64,000 nucleotides of DNA from Sphingobacterium sp. (GCA_022712315.1 JALAGS010000205.1:1-64000); one strand, 5' to 3'; positions 46,509-55,558 are shown, counted from the stretch's first letter. Numbers and translations are program-made. The notes: generated from the sequence alone by a model not told the origin.

Positions 46509-47417
46509 ATGAAAGACAATAAAAGCTATGAAGTAATCATTATTGGGGGGAGTTATGCAGGTTTATCTGCAGCAATGGCATTGGGACGTTCATTGCGAAA
46601 TGTCTTAATTATTGATAGTGGACTTCCCTGTAATAGACAGACCCCATATTCACATAACTTTATTACGCACGATGGGGAGAAACCACAGATTATTGCAAAA
46701 AAGGCGAAGGAGGAGGTATTGAATTACCCAAGTGTCAAGTTTCAGAAGGGTATGGCCGTCAGTGGTGAGAAAACAGCGGACGGTTTTGAGATAACAACTG
46801 AAAATGGGGAAATTTTTAAAGCAGAGAAACTTATTTTTGCAACTGGAGTGGAAGATATTATGCCAAGTATACAAGGGTTTTCGGCCTGTTGGGGTATTTC
46901 AGTCATACATTGCCCTTATTGTCATGGTTATGAATTCAGAAGGGGAAAAACAGCCATTATAGCTAATGGGGAAAGAGCCCTCCATTTAGCGGGATTAGTC
47001 AACAATCTCTCGATAGACTTAACGCTATTGACACCTGGTAAAGCTGATTTTGACTCAAAGCAGAGGGCTAAGCTCCAACAACACGGTATTGCCCTTATTG
47101 AAGGTGAAATTGATAAGATCCAGCATAAGAATGGATGGGTTCAGCAGCTGCAATTGAAAGATGGCCGTGCGCTTGCATTTGATGCAATCTATGCCGCTAT
47201 TCCGTTTAGACAACATTCCGCAATTCCCGCGGCTTTAGGGTGTGAATTGACAGAGCAGGGACATATTAAAATAGATAATTTTCAGAAAACAACAGTTGCT
47301 GGTGTTTTTGCCTGTGGAGATAATTCCAGTATGATGCGTTCTGTTGCTAATGCGGTTGCTACAGGAAATTTGGCAGGGGCAATGGTTAATAAAGAACTTG
47401 TAGACGATCGTTTTTAG
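46509..47417 (+). CDS. FAD-dependent thioredoxin-reductase-like oxidoreductase
   Basis: Flavoprotein of 302 residues. The N-terminal dinucleotide-binding motif is IIGGSYAGLSAAMALG. A redox-active CPYC occurs in VIHCPYCHGYEF, in the place of the thioredoxin reductase disulfide. The C-terminal FAD motif is GVFACGDNSS. It is shorter than and distinct from true TrxB, and has no neighbouring thioredoxin gene; a bacillithiol or glutathione-like disulfide reductase or alkyl hydroperoxide partner is possible. Confidence 0.85.
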   Translation: MKDNKSYEVIIIGGSYAGLSAAMALGRSLRNVLIIDSGLPCNRQTPYSHNFITHDGEKPQIIAKKAKEEVLNYPSVKFQKGMAVSGEKTADGFEITTENGEIFKAEKLIFATGVEDIMPSIQGFSACWGISVIHCPYCHGYEFRRGKTAIIANGERALHLAGLVNNLSIDLTLLTPGKADFDSKQRAKLQQHGIALIEGEIDKIQHKNGWVQQLQLKDGRALAFDAIYAAIPFRQHSAIPAALGCELTEQGHIKIDNFQKTTVAGVFACGDNSSMMRSVANAVATGNLAGAMVNKELVDDRF

Positions 47418-47464
47418 TGGCTTTATTGTATGTTGTGTCAAAGGTTGTTTAACGAAGTGCAGTT

Positions 47465-47500
47465 CATCAGGAAGTTGGATTTTACAAGAACTTCCTGATG
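47465..47500. terminator. Hairpin between the flavoprotein and HxlR genes
   Basis: A 12-bp stem CATCAGGAAGTT/AACTTCCTGATG with a 12-base loop lies between convergent genes. T-runs are lacking, so this is tentative. Confidence 0.45.
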
Positions 47501-47639
47501 GGTAAGCTTCCGCCTTTTACTTGATCTTAATCTGAGGCTAGCTCTGTTTCTACATCAAACTGTTCGATTGAAGCATTAATTTTTTTCAGATGCTCATTCA
47601 TTATGGCTGATTTGAGTAATCGAAAGTTTCTGATTGATG

Positions 47640-47984
47640 TTACATTTTTTGAATCCGTTCCGTCCGGCTAGCTGTTTCTCTTCCCCATTCAGCAATAGAT
47701 TCCAATAGTGGAATAAGCGTTTTGCCGAAAGCGGTAAGTTCATAATCTACTTTCAATGGTGCCTTATCGGTATGTACTGTCCGTTTTACCAAACCATCTG
47801 CTTCAAGTTCCTTTAATTGTAAGCTCAACGTCCGTTCGGTAATCAAAGCGCATTCTTTTCTTAATTCATTATAACGTTTTTTTTCAATTAAATGAATTAG
47901 GATAACTGCTTTCCATTTTCCGCCTATATACTTCATTGTCAGGCTTGTACTGCATGGGTATTGTTTGTTGTCTATCAAATACAT
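47640..47984 (-). CDS. HxlR-family transcriptional regulator
   Basis: Winged-helix regulator of 114 residues. The family cysteine is present near the N-terminus (QYPCSTS, Cys11), followed by the recognition region YIGGKWKAVILIHLIEKKRYNELRKE and a wing (VKRTVHTDKAPLKVDYELT). HxlR proteins with this cysteine sense reactive electrophiles or oxidants. It is divergent from a nitroreductase gene, a common pairing, and probably controls it and itself. Confidence 0.93.
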   Translation of the reverse strand: MYLIDNKQYPCSTSLTMKYIGGKWKAVILIHLIEKKRYNELRKECALITERTLSLQLKELEADGLVKRTVHTDKAPLKVDYELTAFGKTLIPLLESIAEWGRETASRTERIQKM

Positions 47985-48012
47985 CTGTTACTATCAAGTT
48001 TGACCGTTATGG

Positions 48013-48060
48013 CAAATATATAACACTATATTTAAGTTTGCAACTATAAAAAATATAGTT
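48013..48060. promoter_or_regulatory. Divergent promoters and operator between hxlR-type and nitroreductase genes
   Basis: On the minus strand, TATATTTG (plus 48013-48020) with a TTG at 48041-48043 is a promoter for the HxlR gene. On the plus strand, TAAGTTTG (48033-48040) is a -7 for the nitroreductase. The inverted repeat AACTATA/TATAGTT (48042-48048 and 48054-48060) overlaps the plus transcription start and fits an HxlR-type operator. Confidence 0.6.
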
Positions 48061-48078
48061 AATTAAATATTGTATGTT

Positions 48079-48678
48079 ATGGCTTTTTTAGAAACAGCAA
48101 AGCAACGTTACACAACGAAAAAGTATGATTCAGAAGCGATCATTTCCGAGGAAAAGATCGCTGAATTAAAGGAAATAATCCGATTGAGCCCATCTTCCAT
48201 TAATAGCCAGCCCTGGAAATTTCTCTTTGTTTCTGCGGGGGAAATGAAGCAGAGGCTTGCTGGCGCATCTTACTGGAATGCACAGAAAATAAATGAGGCC
48301 AGTCATTTGGTGGTTTTTTGTGCCCTTACCGACGTTGAACGATTTGAAACTCAAATTAAAAATACACTTCCTGAGGGATCAATTAATTATTATAAGCAAT
48401 TTTTACGGTCGAAAGGGGAGTTGCACGTCAAATCCTGGATGAAGCAGCAAGTATACCTTTCATTGGGGTTTTTCCTAGCAGCATGTGCTGCAAATGGAAT
48501 TGATGCAACCCCTATGGAAGGAATAGAAAACGAGATCTACGATGAAATATTAGGACTTCAAGGTTATCAGACATTGTTTGCTGTTGCTATTGGCTACCGC
48601 GATGGTGAAGACACTAATCAACCTTCCATGACAGCGAAATCGCGCTTAAGTCTAGAAAACATCATCGAAGCGTTATAG
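48079..48678 (+). CDS. Nitroreductase family oxidoreductase (NfsB-like)
   Basis: FMN-dependent NAD(P)H oxidoreductase, 199 residues from the ATG at 48079 (the in-frame TTG upstream is ignored). The flavin site is seen as RYTTKKYD and LSPSSINSQPWKF; the C-terminal part has GYQTLFAVAIGYRDGED. Such enzymes reduce nitroaromatics, quinones and other electrophiles. Regulation by the divergent HxlR protein is expected. Confidence 0.92.
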   Translation: MAFLETAKQRYTTKKYDSEAIISEEKIAELKEIIRLSPSSINSQPWKFLFVSAGEMKQRLAGASYWNAQKINEASHLVVFCALTDVERFETQIKNTLPEGSINYYKQFLRSKGELHVKSWMKQQVYLSLGFFLAACAANGIDATPMEGIENEIYDEILGLQGYQTLFAVAIGYRDGEDTNQPSMTAKSRLSLENIIEAL

Positions 48679-48685
48679 GTCTTAA

Positions 48686-48715
48686 AAAGATGAAACCTTA
48701 ATTGGTTTCATCTTT
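48686..48715. terminator. Bidirectional terminator after the nitroreductase
   Basis: AAAGATGAAACC/GGTTTCATCTTT, a 12-bp stem with a 6-base loop, lies between convergent genes and is flanked by A and T runs. Confidence 0.85.
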
Positions 48716-48726
48716 ATGATAAACCA

Positions 48727-49671
48727 CTAATTCAAGCTTATTTTTTTTCCCTGTTCAGGGAAGATATAATTCACTTTTAGTGGATTATTCTTTAATAATT
48801 CACTTTTGATGATTTCTGGATTGTCACCCGTTGGTTTTCGATGGGTGACAACGATAGTGAGCCCTTCGAGGTTTTTCAACCCTGTCCTGTCTTTGAGATT
48901 TTGAAGTTCTTCTAGCAACAGATTAGGGGTAAGATGTCCAAAAAGTAGATTTTCCGGTTGACTGTTAGGAAAAGATACCTCAATCAATATGCTATTTAAT
49001 TGTTTCTGTTTGATCAATAGAGCAATGCTTTTCCAAAGTTTATCCAGCTGATCAGATTTTTCAACACGATCGGCACCTGTGTCGCCGAGATAAAGTAAAT
49101 AGTGATTATCATGCTGAACGAGTGCAGCACTGCTTTTATAAGGATTTACGTGGCTAAGTTCGTATGCAGTCAAAGACAATGGTGTATGTTGAACCGAGGT
49201 TGCAATACCTTCTTGTAGGGTTGTGTAGTGATATTTTCCAAGTATGGGTTTTTGTCCTTGATCGCCAAAATTTATCCAGGTATCTGTGATAAAGTAGTGA
49301 TTTTGTAGAATCTGAAGTACTGGAGCAATGGCAAAGATATTCTTTTTACTGTCGGCGGGTGAGTTAATAATGAGGCCAGATAGATGGTCGAGATGACCAT
49401 GGGAGATAAAATATCCTTTTATTTGATTACGTAAAACCGTTTCGACCGACCCATTTAAGCTTTTTAGTTGAATGGCTTTTCTGATTCCGGTATTTATGGT
49501 ACCTGCATCGAGGGATAAGAAGGTCGTATCGCCTGGAATTCCTACTAAATAAGCAGACAGATTGTCTTCTTGTTCACCGCCATATATTCCTAAAGGAATG
49601 AGGTCGAAATGTTGAGCCTGACAGGCGATGTAAGTAAAAACGGCGAATAGGGAAAGTACTAGTTTTTTCAT
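48727..49671 (-). CDS. Class II cyclic-nucleotide phosphodiesterase-like MBL-fold hydrolase
   Basis: Exported metallo-hydrolase, 314 residues, with a signal peptide (MKKLVLSLFAVFTYIACQA). The metal site YFISHGHLDHLSGLIINS matches the class II cAMP phosphodiesterase signature (HxHLDHxxG), also found in yeast PDE1. Further landmarks are LLYLGDTGADRVE and EVSFPNSQPENLLFGHLTP, characteristic of this class rather than of beta-lactamases. It should hydrolyse 3',5'-cyclic nucleotides outside the cytoplasm; what these would be in this organism is unclear. It lies downstream of the TonB receptor, after a terminator. Confidence 0.82.
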   Translation of the reverse strand: MKKLVLSLFAVFTYIACQAQHFDLIPLGIYGGEQEDNLSAYLVGIPGDTTFLSLDAGTINTGIRKAIQLKSLNGSVETVLRNQIKGYFISHGHLDHLSGLIINSPADSKKNIFAIAPVLQILQNHYFITDTWINFGDQGQKPILGKYHYTTLQEGIATSVQHTPLSLTAYELSHVNPYKSSAALVQHDNHYLLYLGDTGADRVEKSDQLDKLWKSIALLIKQKQLNSILIEVSFPNSQPENLLFGHLTPNLLLEELQNLKDRTGLKNLEGLTIVVTHRKPTGDNPEIIKSELLKNNPLKVNYIFPEQGKKISLN

Positions 49672-49689
49672 CTATTTATACTCTTTAAC

Positions 49690-49719
49690 TAAAAACCCAT
49701 CCTTTGTTGAGGATGGGTT
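49690..49719 (-). terminator. Terminator after the TonB-dependent receptor
   Basis: AACCCATCCT/AGGATGGGTT, a 10-bp stem with a 6-base loop, is followed on the minus strand by a T run. Confidence 0.85.
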
Positions 49720-49741
49720 CAAATTTACGTTATTTTTTGTT

Positions 49742-52700
49742 TTATTGGTTGAATCGATAGCGTACACCCAATTGAATTCTCCAGCGTGAGGTTTCATCCA
49801 CACTATTTGAGAATGTGTTGGTGAGCGGAATCTGATTGGTAGCATCCAAATAAGGGAAGGAGAATGTCGGTTGTCCCTGCGCATTTAATCCTTTGTAATT
49901 TAAGATACCATTTGCTTTGTTGGCAAATTGAGCTACACCCCAGCTTTTGTTGATCATGTTTCCGAAGTTAAATATATCGAAGGTAATCTGCAATTGATGT
50001 TTCTTGCTGCCGGTATTTAAAAATACATCCTGAGCAATACGAATATCTAAGGTTCCAATCATTTTACCCACCAATGCATTACGTTTTGCATACTGACCTC
50101 TGTGGGCATTGAGATAATTGTCTTGATTAATATAGCCGTTTAACTGAGACCATAATTGATCTGAAGTCCGGGTGTCTTGTGCATTGTCACCGACCAAGGC
50201 AATCTCGTCTTTACTGTTCGGAATATAGATCAAATCATTACCTGACAAGCCATCATTATTTAAGTCACCGCCGTAGGTGTAGGAGTAACGTGGGCCATCC
50301 TGTAGTTGATAAAATAGAGAGAATGTTGTTCCTAAATGATCTAGGTATTCTTTACGGTAAGAGAAGTTGGCAATGAATCTATTTTTGACCAAATAAGTTG
50401 AATAGGAGAGATCGGCACTATTTGGATTACCCGAAACATAACGATCACGCCACATCGACTGCGCAATGGATCCGCCATCGTTGACCGATCTTGAGTCCGT
50501 ATAGGTATAACCCACATTGGCAAAAAATCCACCTTTGAATTCTTTCGATAAGGTTCCTGTTAACGTATAGCTATAACCTTTTGATGTATTGGACATCACG
50601 ATAGCGTCTGAAATATTGGGGTTTTCAGGTGTAGGCTGTGCAGCGCCATAAATACGGGGTGTGCTGTAGCGCATGCGATTATCGGCTCCGGCTAAAGCTT
50701 TGCCATCTGTCGTATTAAGGTTGACATTGCGGAAATACACCGAATTGATATCTTTTGAGTACATGGCTTCAAAAGTTCCGATAACACCTCCAGGTAATTT
50801 TTGATCAACTGCAATATTCGTTCTCCAAAGCTGCATAAATTTGAAGTTGTTATCTGTCACTGCCAAGTTGTAACTCGAGTTGTTGGCTGCCGTTTGGTGA
50901 TTCACATTGCGATAAGCATCTACGTCAGGTGTAAATGGACGATTCGTAGGGTTATTGATGGACTCAGAACCAAACATTACACCATTATTGCCAGCCTGAT
51001 TCGAAATCCATACCAATGGCGGACGACCGGTAAATATTCCCGATCCACCGCGTAGCTGCGTTTGATTGGTCCCATTGACATTCCAGTTAAATCCGATTCT
51101 TGGCGACCAAAGAATAGCACTTTTTGGATATTTTGATACGTCAATCTTTTCACCCTGATCAAAATTCAGCTTTGTGACATTATCATTCTTTAGTTTGTTA
51201 GGTGAAGAAATGTGTGTCAAGTCAGCCCTCAATCCAGCAGTCAATTTAAAATGGCTGTTTACAGCAAAGGCATCCTGTGCATATAGACCAAACATACGCG
51301 CCGAGATCTCTGCATAAGGAAACGATCCATCGGGTAAAACAGAATACTGAACTTGGTATTTGGTAGCGTTGGAAACATTATTTTTTGCAGAGTTATAGAA
51401 GTCGTCTAAACTGGCAAATGTATAGGCACCATAATAGTTTGGTGCGAATCCGTTGGTGGTTTTGTAGTTTTCAAAATTGGCCCCCAATGTAATTTCATGT
51501 TTTCCGGCATAAATATTAAAGTTGTTGGTTGCTTGAAATACCTTAGTTTTCAGACTGTTAAATGCTGTAAAAGGCTCGTAGCCAAACGCGGTCATGCTAC
51601 TTCCGTCAGGGTTCATGATGTCTACCAAAGGAAATGGTTGCCCTCCTTTAGATTCCCGAAAATCGTTCATGACATTGTATCCCACGGTGAGGGAATTTGA
51701 ATATTTACTACTGATACGCGTACGTAATTCTAAATTCACATTGTCCATGTTGTTGTTGATGCCATATCCAGCGGAGCTGAATGGTAACCCAACATTAGAC
51801 GGTTGTCTGTTATTTTTTGGGGCACCGCTATTAGATGGTAAAATGTCACGGTATGAACGGAAATAGAAATACTTAGCGCTTAGTGTATTTTTTTGATCGA
51901 TATTGTAATCTAATTTAACAGAGAATTTGTCACTGCGTGTATCTAATGGATAATCTTCATAGCTTCCCGGATTATAGCCGATTGAATTGAGGTATTTAGC
52001 GAGATCATCAAGTTTCTCGGCAGATACAGTTGAAATATTCGGGCCAGTGTTTCCTCCACGGGAAGCGATAAAATTTGTTCCTGGATCTACTCGTCGTTCA
52101 AGTTCGCCACTTGCAAAGAAGAATAGTTTGTTTTTTATAATTGGGCCACCTACCGTAAAACCGTAGCCTTTTAGGTTAAAGTTGTTTACCGGTGCTCTCA
52201 ACCCTGCTGAATTGTATTTATTGACTAAATTCTGATTCCTGAAGTAATAATTTAAGGATCCTTGTACCTCATTGGTACCGCTTCTTGTAACTGCGTTGAT
52301 TGCTGCACCAGTAAAACCATTTTGTCTGACATCATAAGGAGCGATGTTGACAGAAATCTCTTCAAAGGCATCCATATTGATGGGTTGCGAGTTTGTTTGA
52401 CTTCCAATAGTTCCCTGTAATCCAAAAGCATTATTAAATAGCGCCCCGTCGATGGTGAAGTTATTCGCAAGGTTGCTTCTTCCGGCAAAGGAAGGATTAC
52501 CATACTGCATCGAAAATTGAGGGGTCAGTTTGACAAAATCAGTAAAGCTTCGATTCAGTGTAGGTAGATTTTGAATTGCTGTTCGGGAAATGTTTTGTGC
52601 GGCACCTGTTCGGCCGGAATTGAAGACTTTTCCCTGTCTTGTTCCTACAACGACAGCTTCATCCAATACCTGTGCGTTGGACTGTAACTGAATGTCCAGC

Positions 52701-53008
52701 GTCGAGCTTTGTCCCAATGCAAGTTTTTCGATCTGCTTGACGTTTGGGGAATGCCCAAGATAGGTTACTGTGATTTGATAAGGGCCACCAATTCGCATAT
52801 TTGGAAGGTTATAGCGGCCGTCGCCTCGTGATGAAGTAACGTACTTTGTCCCAGAAGGTAAATGTATGGCTTCAATGGTCGCTCCGTTGATTGGCGAATT
52901 TCCCTCTCTGACGGTTCCATTCAGAGCAGAGGTGGTTTCATTTTGCGCATAGGTAACTGATGTACCAATTGTGCTTAGCAAAATGCTGGTAATCAAATGT
53001 TTTCTCAT
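49742..53008 (-). CDS. TonB-dependent receptor, Oar-like
   Basis: Outer-membrane transporter/adhesin-like receptor, 1088 residues. A signal peptide (MRKHLITSILLSTIGTSVTYA) is followed by a carboxypeptidase-regulatory-like beta-sandwich (about residues 25-110), the plug domain (NLPTLNRSFTDFVKLTPQF, NNFTIDGALFNNAFG) and a long barrel. The segment GSLNYYFRNQNLVN and the ending LGVRYRFNQ fit the OmpA-related Oar group. There is no SusD partner. The ligand is unknown; Oar proteins are linked to protein transport or surface adhesion. Confidence 0.9.
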   Translation of the reverse strand: MRKHLITSILLSTIGTSVTYAQNETTSALNGTVREGNSPINGATIEAIHLPSGTKYVTSSRGDGRYNLPNMRIGGPYQITVTYLGHSPNVKQIEKLALGQSSTLDIQLQSNAQVLDEAVVVGTRQGKVFNSGRTGAAQNISRTAIQNLPTLNRSFTDFVKLTPQFSMQYGNPSFAGRSNLANNFTIDGALFNNAFGLQGTIGSQTNSQPINMDAFEEISVNIAPYDVRQNGFTGAAINAVTRSGTNEVQGSLNYYFRNQNLVNKYNSAGLRAPVNNFNLKGYGFTVGGPIIKNKLFFFASGELERRVDPGTNFIASRGGNTGPNISTVSAEKLDDLAKYLNSIGYNPGSYEDYPLDTRSDKFSVKLDYNIDQKNTLSAKYFYFRSYRDILPSNSGAPKNNRQPSNVGLPFSSAGYGINNNMDNVNLELRTRISSKYSNSLTVGYNVMNDFRESKGGQPFPLVDIMNPDGSSMTAFGYEPFTAFNSLKTKVFQATNNFNIYAGKHEITLGANFENYKTTNGFAPNYYGAYTFASLDDFYNSAKNNVSNATKYQVQYSVLPDGSFPYAEISARMFGLYAQDAFAVNSHFKLTAGLRADLTHISSPNKLKNDNVTKLNFDQGEKIDVSKYPKSAILWSPRIGFNWNVNGTNQTQLRGGSGIFTGRPPLVWISNQAGNNGVMFGSESINNPTNRPFTPDVDAYRNVNHQTAANNSSYNLAVTDNNFKFMQLWRTNIAVDQKLPGGVIGTFEAMYSKDINSVYFRNVNLNTTDGKALAGADNRMRYSTPRIYGAAQPTPENPNISDAIVMSNTSKGYSYTLTGTLSKEFKGGFFANVGYTYTDSRSVNDGGSIAQSMWRDRYVSGNPNSADLSYSTYLVKNRFIANFSYRKEYLDHLGTTFSLFYQLQDGPRYSYTYGGDLNNDGLSGNDLIYIPNSKDEIALVGDNAQDTRTSDQLWSQLNGYINQDNYLNAHRGQYAKRNALVGKMIGTLDIRIAQDVFLNTGSKKHQLQITFDIFNFGNMINKSWGVAQFANKANGILNYKGLNAQGQPTFSFPYLDATNQIPLTNTFSNSVDETSRWRIQLGVRYRFNQ

Positions 53009-53140
53009 TTGTTTCGTAGCTGTTTAAATGACTAGGTGATTTTTAAACCGCGATAAAGGTAGGAGAGTATTGTTGATTTTGTGTTAAGCGAATATTATTT
53101 AAATGTATTTACCTCTGCTCGCGTAATTCGTTTTTTTTGT

Positions 53141-53200
53141 TAATGACGTAGGCTAGATTTTAATGGCGTAGGTTTTATTTTTTAATTTTAATTACGTCAT
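53141..53200. promoter_or_regulatory. ACGTAGG direct repeats upstream of the Oar-like receptor
   Basis: TAATGACGTAGG (53141-53152) and TAATGGCGTAGG (53161-53172) are direct repeats 20 bp apart. A third, inverted copy, ATTACGTCAT, is at 53191-53200. They lie in the 400-base gap between divergent genes. The spacing fits binding of a dimeric regulator on one face of the helix. Confidence 0.4.
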
Positions 53201-53410
53201 CACGATAGAGATCTAAGGCAGCTTGCAGGATATCTTCAATTATTTGCCCTCAACCATCAGCAGGTAGGAAAAAGTGGGAATTATTTCCAAGGAGCTCATC
53301 CGTGTTAATAAAGATACGTACTTATCGCTTTTTTAAATCATATGTTTACAGTTTTCTTTTGTTGTTTAGTATATTCAAATTGTTTAGAGGGAATGAATAC
53401 ATCTTTGCTT

Positions 53411-53953
53411 ATGAATGTCAATTTTAAAAATATAGACTACTTGCAGACTGGAAGTGAAGTACAGAGAAATACTTATCGATTACTGCATGATTATCAGATT
53501 GTTGATTGCCTTAAAGATTATGATCCCATCGTAGTTGGAACGATACCGATTCATATCGATATTGCTGGAAGTGATGTTGACATCATCCTATATGTACAAG
53601 ATTTTGCTGTTGTTGAAAAAATACTGTGCCTTAATTTTTCGCAGCATGCGCATTTTCGGCTGCAGCGGGCTGAAAGCAATGTGATTGTATGCAGTTTCTC
53701 GATTGAAGAACAGCTATTTGAAATTTATGCGACCGACAAAGCGACTGAATATCAGAATGGATATTTACATATGCTTAAAGAACATGAAATTATACAACTA
53801 AGAGGTGAAGAATTTGCCGAGCAGGTCAGACGGCTAAAGAGGAGTGGGATGAAAACTGAACCGGCATTTTGCAGGTTATTGGGAATTGAGGGCGATCCAT
53901 ATATGGAACTTCTCCTGTATAATCACGTAGATAATTCGATGAGCTATGACTGA
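53411..53953 (+). CDS. DUF4269 protein
   Basis: Cytoplasmic protein of 180 residues from the ATG at 53411; earlier in-frame ATGs at 53342 and 53393 are possible, but the family normally begins a few residues before IDYLQTGSE. The region GTIPIHIDIAGSDVDIILYV has the G-S-D-x-D pattern of a nucleotidyltransferase fold, with later basic residues (REGEEFAEQVRRLK region). Function is unknown. It ends inside the start of the Crp-type gene, overlapping by eight bases. Confidence 0.75.
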   Translation: MNVNFKNIDYLQTGSEVQRNTYRLLHDYQIVDCLKDYDPIVVGTIPIHIDIAGSDVDIILYVQDFAVVEKILCLNFSQHAHFRLQRAESNVIVCSFSIEEQLFEIYATDKATEYQNGYLHMLKEHEIIQLRGEEFAEQVRRLKRSGMKTEPAFCRLLGIEGDPYMELLLYNHVDNSMSYD

Positions 53954-54527
53954 TTTAATCGATAAGAGCATGAATCCACTAATCGAACAATTTAAAAAAT
54001 ATGGTTATCTCAATGAAGTGATAGCGGCGGAGGTCGAAAAAAGAACACGTTATTTTTTTAAGAAAAAGGGCGAGCATTTTTTGAGAGAAGGACAGCATCT
54101 ATCAAGCTATTTTGTTTTGAGCACGGGATTGATCCGCGCCTATTTCTTAAAAAATGGACGCGAAATGAACAGTTGGTTTGGTGAGGAAAATCAGATTTTT
54201 GGATCAATCCTGCCTGTATATACGGAAAAACCCTCCTTTGAAAATATCCAGTTTCTGGAAGATTCGGAGATCTATGCAATTTCTGTAGACGATTTGAATG
54301 AATTGTATAGAATTTATCCTGAGCTAAATCTGATAGGACGAAAGATTGCTGAAGAGGTTTGTATTATTCTCGAAGAACGGATTATGTCATTGCATACTGA
54401 ATCAGCGGCAGAACGTTATCAGTCTCTCATACGCCTGCAGCCCAATTTAATAAATCGAATTAATCTTGGCCACATTGCATCTTATTTAGGTATTACACAG
54501 GAAACACTTAGCCGTATAAGGCGATAA
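53946..54527 (+). CDS. Crp/Fnr family transcriptional regulator
   Basis: Regulator of 193 residues. The cyclic-nucleotide-binding-like domain (HFLREGQHLSSYFVLSTGLIRAYF, then SWFGEENQIFGS) lacks the arginine and glutamate pattern of true cAMP binders and contains no Fnr cysteines. The C-terminal helix-turn-helix is NLGHIASYLGITQETLSRIRR. It is translationally coupled to the DUF4269 gene and 78 bases upstream of the SMR exporter, a common arrangement in Bacteroidota that suggests it controls the exporter. Confidence 0.9.
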   Translation: MTDLIDKSMNPLIEQFKKYGYLNEVIAAEVEKRTRYFFKKKGEHFLREGQHLSSYFVLSTGLIRAYFLKNGREMNSWFGEENQIFGSILPVYTEKPSFENIQFLEDSEIYAISVDDLNELYRIYPELNLIGRKIAEEVCIILEERIMSLHTESAAERYQSLIRLQPNLINRINLGHIASYLGITQETLSRIRR

Positions 54528-54573
54528 GCATACGATTTTGATATAAGTCAAAAAAAGCCTTTCAAATAGCGAT

Positions 54574-54581
54574 TATCTTTG
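54574..54581 (+). promoter_or_regulatory. -7 promoter element of the SMR gene
   Basis: TATCTTTG is a perfect TAnnTTTG, placing the transcript start about 18 bases before the ATG at 54606. A TTTG at 54537-54540 is somewhat too far for an ideal -33. Confidence 0.55.
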
Positions 54582-54605
54582 TCTTAGAAATTTAAACTAT
54601 TGAAA

Positions 54606-54923
54606 ATGAATTGGATTGCATTGATTGTCGCTGGCATTTTTGAAATTGGATGGCCACTCGGTTTAAAAATGGCTCAACAGCCGGACTCAAATAAATTTGG
54701 TTGGATCATATTGGCTGTTGTCTCCATGAGTATTAGTGGTGGACTATTGTTTTATGCGCAAAAAGCGATTCCTATCGGTACAGCTTATGCCGTATGGACA
54801 GGTTTGGGAGCTGTCGGAACATTACTGGTTGGGATCTTTTTTTTCGGAGATTCAGCCAATGTGTTTAGACTTCTTTCGGCAACATTGATTGTTGCAGGAA
54901 TTATCGGCTTAAAAATATTTTAA
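54606..54923 (+). CDS. SMR family transporter of the Gdx (guanidinium exporter) type
   Basis: Four-helix inner-membrane exporter of 105 residues from the ATG at 54606. The essential glutamate is in helix 1 (AGIFEIGWPLGLK). The motif MNWIALIVAGIFEIGWPLGLK and the AYAVWTGLGAVGTLL segment match SugE/Gdx proteins, which export guanidinium, rather than EmrE. No guanidine riboswitch was seen in the short leader, so regulation by the upstream Crp-family protein is more likely. Confidence 0.9.
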   Translation: MNWIALIVAGIFEIGWPLGLKMAQQPDSNKFGWIILAVVSMSISGGLLFYAQKAIPIGTAYAVWTGLGAVGTLLVGIFFFGDSANVFRLLSATLIVAGIIGLKIF

Positions 54924-55087
54924 AATCATTGGACGTGATATTTATTTCAAGATCGGCGGAAATAACAACAATCTAAGTTTAATTTGCTACAAGTTAATTC
55001 TATGCGAAAATCTAAAACCTCTCTTTTTTTGGCCGAAACTCCTTATCAAAGAGTAGGTTGGGATGATTTTTGCTGGATAATTAAATT

Positions 55088-55558
55088 ATGAGGCAAAAAC
55101 TAGCGGAAAAAATAGAATTGTATAGTAAAAGGTACGGCCTATTTATGCGGCCGGAGTATATTAGCTTTGCTCGTGATACAACAAGACTATTGCTTCGCAA
55201 CGAATGTCTCCGCGAAGGTGATATAAAAGCCTACCAAGACTATATTGCTTCGCATTATCCCGAAGATCTTCCTTGGGAAATGAAACAATACCAGGAAGCA
55301 ACAAAAGCACTGGAGCGGATGAGCAAAGAGATGGCAATTGCTTGGGTGAGTACGCATCAGATCAATATTTTTGAATCTGACATTTTTATTGATGACGAAG
55401 ATTCAATTCTCCGTCCCATACAATCAAAAGATGAAGATATGTTTCGTTATAATTTTAATGCATTGGAAGAACTTATCTACAATCACCAAAGACCAGAGGA
55501 TTTATTTCGGCGCAATAGGGATTGTTTTTGGATAGATACACGGATTGAATGGAGATAG
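55088..55558 (+). CDS. Conserved-looking protein of unknown function
   Basis: Soluble protein of 156 residues that I do not recognise. It is highly charged and helical: MRQKLAEKIELYSKRYGLF at the start, then an acidic IFIDDEDSILRP and a terminal WIDTRIEW. No catalytic motif, signal peptide or transmembrane segment. It has a normal codon usage for the region and ends just before a strong terminator, which supports a real gene. Confidence 0.6.
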   Translation: MRQKLAEKIELYSKRYGLFMRPEYISFARDTTRLLLRNECLREGDIKAYQDYIASHYPEDLPWEMKQYQEATKALERMSKEMAIAWVSTHQINIFESDIFIDDEDSILRPIQSKDEDMFRYNFNALEELIYNHQRPEDLFRRNRDCFWIDTRIEWR

